This document shows, in pieces, positions 5,240-9,736 of a stretch of 9,736 nt of DNA. The DNA is taken from NCBI GenBank assembly GCA_021780275.1, contig JAJXZC010000443.1:1-9736 (forward strand), read 5' to 3'. The stretch comes from Pseudomonadota bacterium. GTDB lineage: Bacteria; Pseudomonadota; Alphaproteobacteria; Parvibaculales; Parvibaculaceae. Numbering within the stretch: position 1 is the first letter of the stretch; the number at the start of each line of letters is the position of its first letter. The notes below the pieces were generated by a model. The model did not search any database and had not been told where the DNA came from. It saw nothing but the letters and a program-made list of their open reading frames with translations. Position numbers and translations under genes: made by a program.

Positions 5240-8200
5240 GTGCAGAACGAAAACTGCGGCCTTCTGGGAAAAAGCGTCGCTTATCTCCAGCTTTACGAAA
5301 GCCCCATATGTTGCGCGTGGGATGACCTATGTCGCCGGTGCGGGAAGATTGGATTCAATTATCTTGCGATCCCGCCGCCTTTTTTGCCTGGTCCAAAAAA
5401 GGATCCCTTCCTTACCGGAAGCATCGATATTGCGCATCCGCTTCTCGCGGCTCTCGCGGGAAGAGCGCGAAGCGCAAAGACCGTTGATGTCGTGGAAATG
5501 CTTTGCCAAGCCTGCACCGCGCACGGTCTCGGCATTCTCCTCGACATCGTCATTGACCGGGCCGATGCCAGGGGTCCGCTCGTCGCGGAATATTCCGACC
5601 TTTTCGACGAAGCGAGCGCAGAATGTCTTGACCCGAAATCGTTGCAGGCGGGCACAGGCGCAGCCGTGCCTCGTTTCAAGGAATCCGACCATCTTAAGCG
5701 GCTTCTCGCCTTATGGGCCGGCTCGCTCGGCGCATTGCTGAGCGTTGGCGTCAGTGGATTTCGGTTTCTCAATCCCGGCTGCATGGCACCGCAGACGTGG
5801 CGTCTCCTCAATTCCATGTTAAGGCGAGCGTTTCCTGGGATGATTTCCTTCGCTTACACGCCGGGCCTGTCGTGGCAAGCAATCGATCGGTTATGCGGCA
5901 GCGGCTTCGACAGTGGCTTTAGCTCGCTGCCGTGGTGGGATCGTTCCGCGAGCTGGCTTTCGGACGAGTTTAATCTTCTGCGTCGGGTGGGATGCGTCGT
6001 TGCCTCGCCGCACGCTTTGCCACCGAGCCGCCCGGCGCACCCGGCGCCCGGCGCGCCGCGGTTGAGCATTGCAGCGGCAATCGGTGATTGTCTTCTGGTC
6101 CCGTTCGACCCTGTCCACGATAACGAACCAGAACTTCGCACAATGATTGAGCAATTCAATCTTATCCAGAGCTTTGGAACGCGAAGCGAGATGCGCGCGT
6201 TGAGCCGTGCAGGTGACGCCAGCACGGCGCTCGTCCGTGACTATTTGCCCGTTAAGTCTGAGACACGAGAGGCGCTGATTACGCTTATCAGCAAGAACGT
6301 GTCTGGCGCGAAAATCGAAGTTGCAAGCGGTGCTTTCGCCGTGATCTCGGGCGCGGATGTCAATCTTTTACGTATTAGTGGCGAGGGAGATCCCCTGGCA
6401 CGAGTTGAACAAGGAGAGGTGCGGGTCGTGAAGGTCGAGCGCACAGTATCGCTTCGGGTTCCCGCCCAGAGCTTTGGCAAGATGCACGAAAGCTTGGAGG
6501 CGGCAATGGCCGCGCCACGGATCGCGATTGAGTCGATCGAACCTTCGGTGGATGGAGGACTTTTTTCTGCACGTTATGCGATCGACGAGCCGGTCTCCGT
6601 CTCTGCTGATATCTTTTCTGACGGGCATCCAGCCATCGGCGCGCAGCTACGCTGGCGGCATTTTGCAGACGAGGCGTGGCATAGCGCTCCGCTTCGTTTC
6701 GGCCAGAACGATCGTTGGCACGGCACTTTTCGTCCAAGACGACTCGGCGTGCATCAATACGTCATCGAAGCGTGGATCGACGAATTCGCAAGCATTTTTC
6801 GCGATATCACGATCAAGCACGACGCTGGCCGCGACATCGCGCTCGATTTGGCTGAAGCAACGGCGCTGCTCAACTCTGCATCGGTTGCCGCCGAGCCCGG
6901 CATAAAATCGAAGCTGCTCGCCTTAAATGAACGTCTTGCGACAGCCTCGGCAGCGGCGGCGCTCGAGCTATTCGCAGACGATAGCGTTCGATCTCTGATA
7001 GAGCGGGCGCAGCCGCGGCGCTTTTTGTCGCGCTCGCAGCCTGTCCGCATCGATGTGGAACGGGAAAAAGCGGCTTTTGCCGCATGGTACGAATTATTCC
7101 CGCGATCTGCTTCTTCCTTTCCTGGCCGGCATGGCACGTTCGACGACGTCATCGCACGGCTGCCCGATATCCGGGCAATGGGGTTCGATGTCCTTTATCT
7201 GCCGCCAATTCACCCGATTGGCCGGACCAATCGCAAGGGCAAGAACAACCGCCTGACAAGCGCGGCCGAGGACCCCGGAAGCCCGTACGCAATTGGAGCG
7301 GAGGAGGGCGGCCATGACGCGCTGCATCCCGAGCTTGGGTCGTTCGAGGATTTTGCACGGCTTATCGCCGCCGCTACCGCGCAGGGCCTCGAAATCGCCC
7401 TTGATTTCGCCGTCCAGTGCTCGCCGGATCACCCTTGGCTGAGAGATCATCCCGAATGGTTTCGCTGGCGTGCCGACGGCTCTCTGCGCTTCGCTGAAAA
7501 TCCGCCAAAAAAATACGAAGATATCGTCAACGTCGAATTCTACGCCGAAGACGGCGCCGCCGCACTTTGGACCGCGCTGCGCGACATCGTTGCGTTCTGG
7601 ATCGAGCACGGCGTCAGGATTTTCCGTGTCGATAATCCGCACACCAAGCCGCTGCCGTTCTGGCAATGGCTCATCGCCGACATCCGCGCGCGGCATCCCG
7701 ATGTCATCTTTCTATCGGAGGCCTTTACGCGGCCGAAGATGATGTACCGGCTTGCAAAGATCGGCTTTTCCCAATCCTACAGCTATTTCACCTGGCGCAA
7801 CACGAAACGGGAGATCACCGACTATGTGACGGAACTCACGTCGCCGCCGGCGGTTTATTTTTTCCGCCCGCACTTCTTCGTCAATACGCCGGATATCAAT
7901 CCTTATTTTCTGCAGCATTCGGGCCGCGCCGGGTTCCTCATTCGCGCGGTCCTGGCCGCAACGCTCTCCGGTCTGTGGGGCGTCTATTCGGGCTTCGAGC
8001 TTTGCGAGGCCGCAGCCCTGCCGGGGCGCGAGGAATATCTTGATTCGGAGAAATACGAGATCAAGACACGCGATCTCAATGCACCCGGGAACATCAAAGC
8101 CGAGATCGCGGCCCTCAACAGAATTCGCGCCGCGAATGGCGACTTACACACTCATCGCGGCGTAAAATTCTACAACGCCTTTAACGACCAGATCATTGCC

Positions 8201-8461
8201 TATGCCAGACCCGTTCGAGACAGCGGCGAATTGATCTTCATCGTGGTCAATCTCGATCCGCATCATATACAGGAAGCAGATTTTGAAATTCCCCTCTGGG
8301 AGTGGAACTTGCCGGACCACGAATCGCTTCATGTGGACGATCTCATTCACGAGGGCGTCACGTTCATCTGGACGGGGAAACTGCAACGCGTGAGGCTCGA
8401 CCCATCTGTCTTGCCTTACGCCATTTGGCGGTTCAGACCCGTCAATGAAGGTGCCGCATGA
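5240..8461 (+). CDS. glgE: Maltose-1-phosphate maltosyltransferase GlgE, long form with extra GH13-like N-domain
   Basis: GlgE (EC 2.4.99.16) is a cytosolic enzyme that adds maltosyl units from alpha-maltose 1-phosphate to alpha-1,4-glucan. The C-terminal two thirds is canonical. The maltotransferase beta-sandwich N-domain spans about 425-610. The GH13 barrel starts near ELFPRS (618), with [18 protein letters not shown] near 652. It carries [10 protein letters not shown] with nucleophile D798, [12 protein letters not shown] with acid/base E827 and [10 protein letters not shown] with D885. A beta domain ends the protein. Usual GlgE is about 660-700 residues; this one is 1073. The first 425 residues look like a second GH13 barrel plus C-domain that has lost its catalytic residues: DIVIDR at 102-107 replaces DVVx[12 protein letters not shown] at 170-179 has Leu177 where the nucleophile Asp belongs, and ISFAYTP at 202-208 lacks the Glu. 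The GTG start is supported by GAGGG. The stop overlaps treS as ATGA. An EcfG promoter upstream suggests stress induction. The GlgE identity is firm; the role of the N-domain is unknown. Confidence 0.92.
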   Translation: MQNENCGLLGKSVAYLQLYESPICCAWDDLCRRCGKIGFNYLAIPPPFLPGPKKDPFLTGSIDIAHPLLAALAGRARSAKTVDVVEMLCQACTAHGLGILLDIVIDRADARGPLVAEYSDLFDEASAECLDPKSLQAGTGAAVPRFKESDHLKRLLALWAGSLGALLSVGVSGFRFLNPGCMAPQTWRLLNSMLRRAFPGMISFAYTPGLSWQAIDRLCGSGFDSGFSSLPWWDRSASWLSDEFNLLRRVGCVVASPHALPPSRPAHPAPGAPRLSIAAAIGDCLLVPFDPVHDNEPELRTMIEQFNLIQSFGTRSEMRALSRAGDASTALVRDYLPVKSETREALITLISKNVSGAKIEVASGAFAVISGADVNLLRISGEGDPLARVEQGEVRVVKVERTVSLRVPAQSFGKMHESLEAAMAAPRIAIESIEPSVDGGLFSARYAIDEPVSVSADIFSDGHPAIGAQLRWRHFADEAWHSAPLRFGQNDRWHGTFRPRRLGVHQYVIEAWIDEFASIFRDITIKHDAGRDIALDLAEATALLNSASVAAEPGIKSKLLALNERLATASAAAALELFADDSVRSLIERAQPRRFLSRSQPVRIDVEREKAAFAAWYELFPRSASSFPGRHGTFDDVIARLPDIRAMGFDVLYLPPIHPIGRTNRKGKNNRLTSAAEDPGSPYAIGAEEGGHDALHPELGSFEDFARLIAAATAQGLEIALDFAVQCSPDHPWLRDHPEWFRWRADGSLRFAENPPKKYEDIVNVEFYAEDGAAALWTALRDIVAFWIEHGVRIFRVDNPHTKPLPFWQWLIADIRARHPDVIFLSEAFTRPKMMYRLAKIGFSQSYSYFTWRNTKREITDYVTELTSPPAVYFFRPHFFVNTPDINPYFLQHSGRAGFLIRAVLAATLSGLWGVYSGFELCEAAALPGREEYLDSEKYEIKTRDLNAPGNIKAEIAALNRIRAANGDLHTHRGVKFYNAFNDQIIAYARPVRDSGELIFIVVNLDPHHIQEADFEIPLWEWNLPDHESLHVDDLIHEGVTFIWTGKLQRVRLDPSVLPYAIWRFRPVNEGAA

Positions 8462-9736
8462 ACGTCGATGTGCGCCGATCTCATTTCAGCAAGCCGGCCG
8501 ATGCCGCACAGCCCGATGACGCGCTCTGGTATAAGGACGCTGTCATCTATCAAGTGCATGTCAAATCCTTTTTCGACTCCAATAACGACGGGATCGGCGA
8601 CTTCGCCGGCCTGATCGAGAAACTGGATTATATCGCCGATCTCGGCGCGACGGCGATCTGGCTTTTGCCCTTCTTTCCGTCTCCACTGCTCGACGATGGC
8701 TACGACATTAGCGATTATCGCGGCGTCCATCCGGACTACGGCACGATCGGCGACGTGCGCCGTTTCATCCAAGCGGCGCATGCGCGAGGCCTTCGGGTCA
8801 TCATCGAGCTCGTCATCAATCATACATCCGAACAGCATCCGTGGTTTCAGCGGGCGCGGCGCGCGAAGCCTGGCTCTGTCGCACGCGATTTTTATGTCTG
8901 GTCGGAGACCGACCAAAAATATCTCGGAACGCGCATCATTTTCCTCGACACCGAGCGATCGAATTGGACGTGGGATCCGGTCGCCGGCGCGTTTTACTGG
9001 CACCGATTTTACGCCCATCAGCCGGATCTCAACTATGACAACCCTCGCGTCCTGCGCGAGGTCCTTTCGATCATGCGCTACTGGCTCGATCTGGGCGTCG
9101 ATGCGTTTCGGCTCGACGCGATTCCTTATCTGATCGAGCGCGAAGGCACGAGCAGCGAAAATCTTCCTGAGACCCACGCCGTCCTGCGGCGGATTCGGGC
9201 CGAGCTAGACGCAAAATTCCCGGGCAAGATGCTCCTCGCCGAAGCCAACCAGTGGCCAGAGCATGCCAAAGATTATTTTGGCTCCGGCGACGAATGCCAC
9301 ATGGCGTTCCATTTCCCGTTGATGCCGCGCATGTATATGGCGATCGGGCGCGAAGACCGCTTCCCGATCACCGATATTATGCGGCAGACGCCGCCAATTC
9401 CCGAAAACTGCCAATGGGCGATCTTCCTGCGCAACCACGACGAGCTGACGCTCGAAATGGTGACGGATATGGAGCGCGATTACCTGTGGGAGACTTATGC
9501 CGCCGATCGGCGGGCGCGGCTCAACCTCGGGATTCGCCGTCGTCTCACTCCTTTGCTGGAGCGCGATCGACGACGCATCGAGTTGCTGAACTTCCTGCTT
9601 CTTTCGATGCCCGGAACGCCGGTTGTCTATTACGGCGACGAGATCGGAATGGGCGACAATATTCATCTTGGCGATCGCAACGGGGTGCGGACCCCGATGC
9701 AATGGTCACCGGACCGCAACGCCGGTTTCTCCAGAG
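8458..9736 (+). CDS. treS: Trehalose synthase TreS (maltose alpha-D-glucosyltransferase), 3' end beyond window
   Basis: TreS (EC 5.4.99.16) interconverts trehalose and maltose in the cytosol. Only the first 426 codons are present, with no stop before the window ends. After a 20-residue leader, the GH13 barrel begins at [15 protein letters not shown], followed by the NDGIGDF metal-site motif, NHT at 121-123, FRLDAIPYL with nucleophile D220 and conserved R218, LLAEANQW with acid/base E262, and RNHDELTLE with D328. The late [19 protein letters not shown] stretch is very typical of TreS. ATG 8458 overlaps the glgE stop as ATGA and has GAAGG six bases upstream, so translation is coupled to glgE. 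Maltose made here would be phosphorylated by a maltokinase and used by GlgE. In many proteobacteria the maltokinase is fused to the C-terminus of TreS; whether that is so here lies outside the window. The antisense 253-codon frame is a shadow. Confidence 0.93.
   Translation, partial: MNVDVRRSHFSKPADAAQPDDALWYKDAVIYQVHVKSFFDSNNDGIGDFAGLIEKLDYIADLGATAIWLLPFFPSPLLDDGYDISDYRGVHPDYGTIGDVRRFIQAAHARGLRVIIELVINHTSEQHPWFQRARRAKPGSVARDFYVWSETDQKYLGTRIIFLDTERSNWTWDPVAGAFYWHRFYAHQPDLNYDNPRVLREVLSIMRYWLDLGVDAFRLDAIPYLIEREGTSSENLPETHAVLRRIRAELDAKFPGKMLLAEANQWPEHAKDYFGSGDECHMAFHFPLMPRMYMAIGREDRFPITDIMRQTPPIPENCQWAIFLRNHDELTLEMVTDMERDYLWETYAADRRARLNLGIRRRLTPLLERDRRRIELLNFLLLSMPGTPVVYYGDEIGMGDNIHLGDRNGVRTPMQWSPDRNAGFSR

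Noticed and set aside
7094..7696. 200-codon minus-strand frame
   Set aside because: It is antisense to the conserved catalytic core of GlgE and has no independent support.
8416..9177. 253-codon minus-strand frame
   Set aside because: It is antisense to treS, whose motifs are unambiguous, and the frame has no recognisable family.

Overview
The window reads as a stretch of a high-GC alphaproteobacterial chromosome, most likely Hyphomicrobiales/Rhizobiales (for example the Beijerinckiaceae, Methylocystaceae or Bradyrhizobium side). This is an inference from codon and GC style, protein style, and a good match to the alphaproteobacterial EcfG general-stress promoter. All genes supported here lie on the plus strand. 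I see no tRNA, rRNA, mobile element, phage gene or CRISPR array.

Region 1 (27-320) encodes a small secreted protein of unknown function with a clean signal peptide and a His/Gly/Ser-rich tail. The 163 bases after it (321-483) hold a perfect 6-2-6 palindrome (421-434) inside a weak promoter-like context.

Region 2 (484-5065) is a tightly coupled three-gene cassette: a HlyD-type membrane fusion protein, an exported (alpha/alpha)6-type protein that looks like a glycosidase or polysaccharide-modifying enzyme, and a processive family-2 glycosyltransferase with a PilZ-like tail. The first junction is an ATGA overlap and the second a TGATG overlap. The synthase has the motifs of bacterial cellulose and curdlan synthases: D155/D156, DAD at 207-209, a TED-type motif read as CED at 301-303, QRTRW at 339-343 and an FxVTxKG gating loop at 464-470. 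The likely job is making and exporting a beta-glucan-like exopolysaccharide. No BcsB-like subunit and no outer-membrane pore lie in the window. The PilZ-like tail keeps RxxxR but has a degraded second c-di-GMP motif.

Region 3 (5066-5239) is a 174-base intergenic region. It carries a strong match to an EcfG promoter (GGAAC-N16-CGTT, 5168-5192) about 50 bases ahead of the next gene.

Region 4 (5240-9736 and beyond) carries glgE and treS, overlapping by ATGA. GlgE is a long 1073-residue form: a canonical maltosyltransferase preceded by about 425 residues that look like a second, catalytically dead GH13 barrel. TreS is a trehalose synthase cut by the window edge after 426 codons. Together they form part of the TreS-maltokinase-GlgE-GlgB route linking trehalose and maltose to alpha-1,4-glucan. 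A general-stress promoter fits that role.

The most interesting points are the fused dead GH13 domain on GlgE, the EcfG promoter on glgE-treS, the BcsB-less HlyD/hydrolase/GT2 cassette with its modified PilZ, and the palindromic operator candidate ahead of that cassette.
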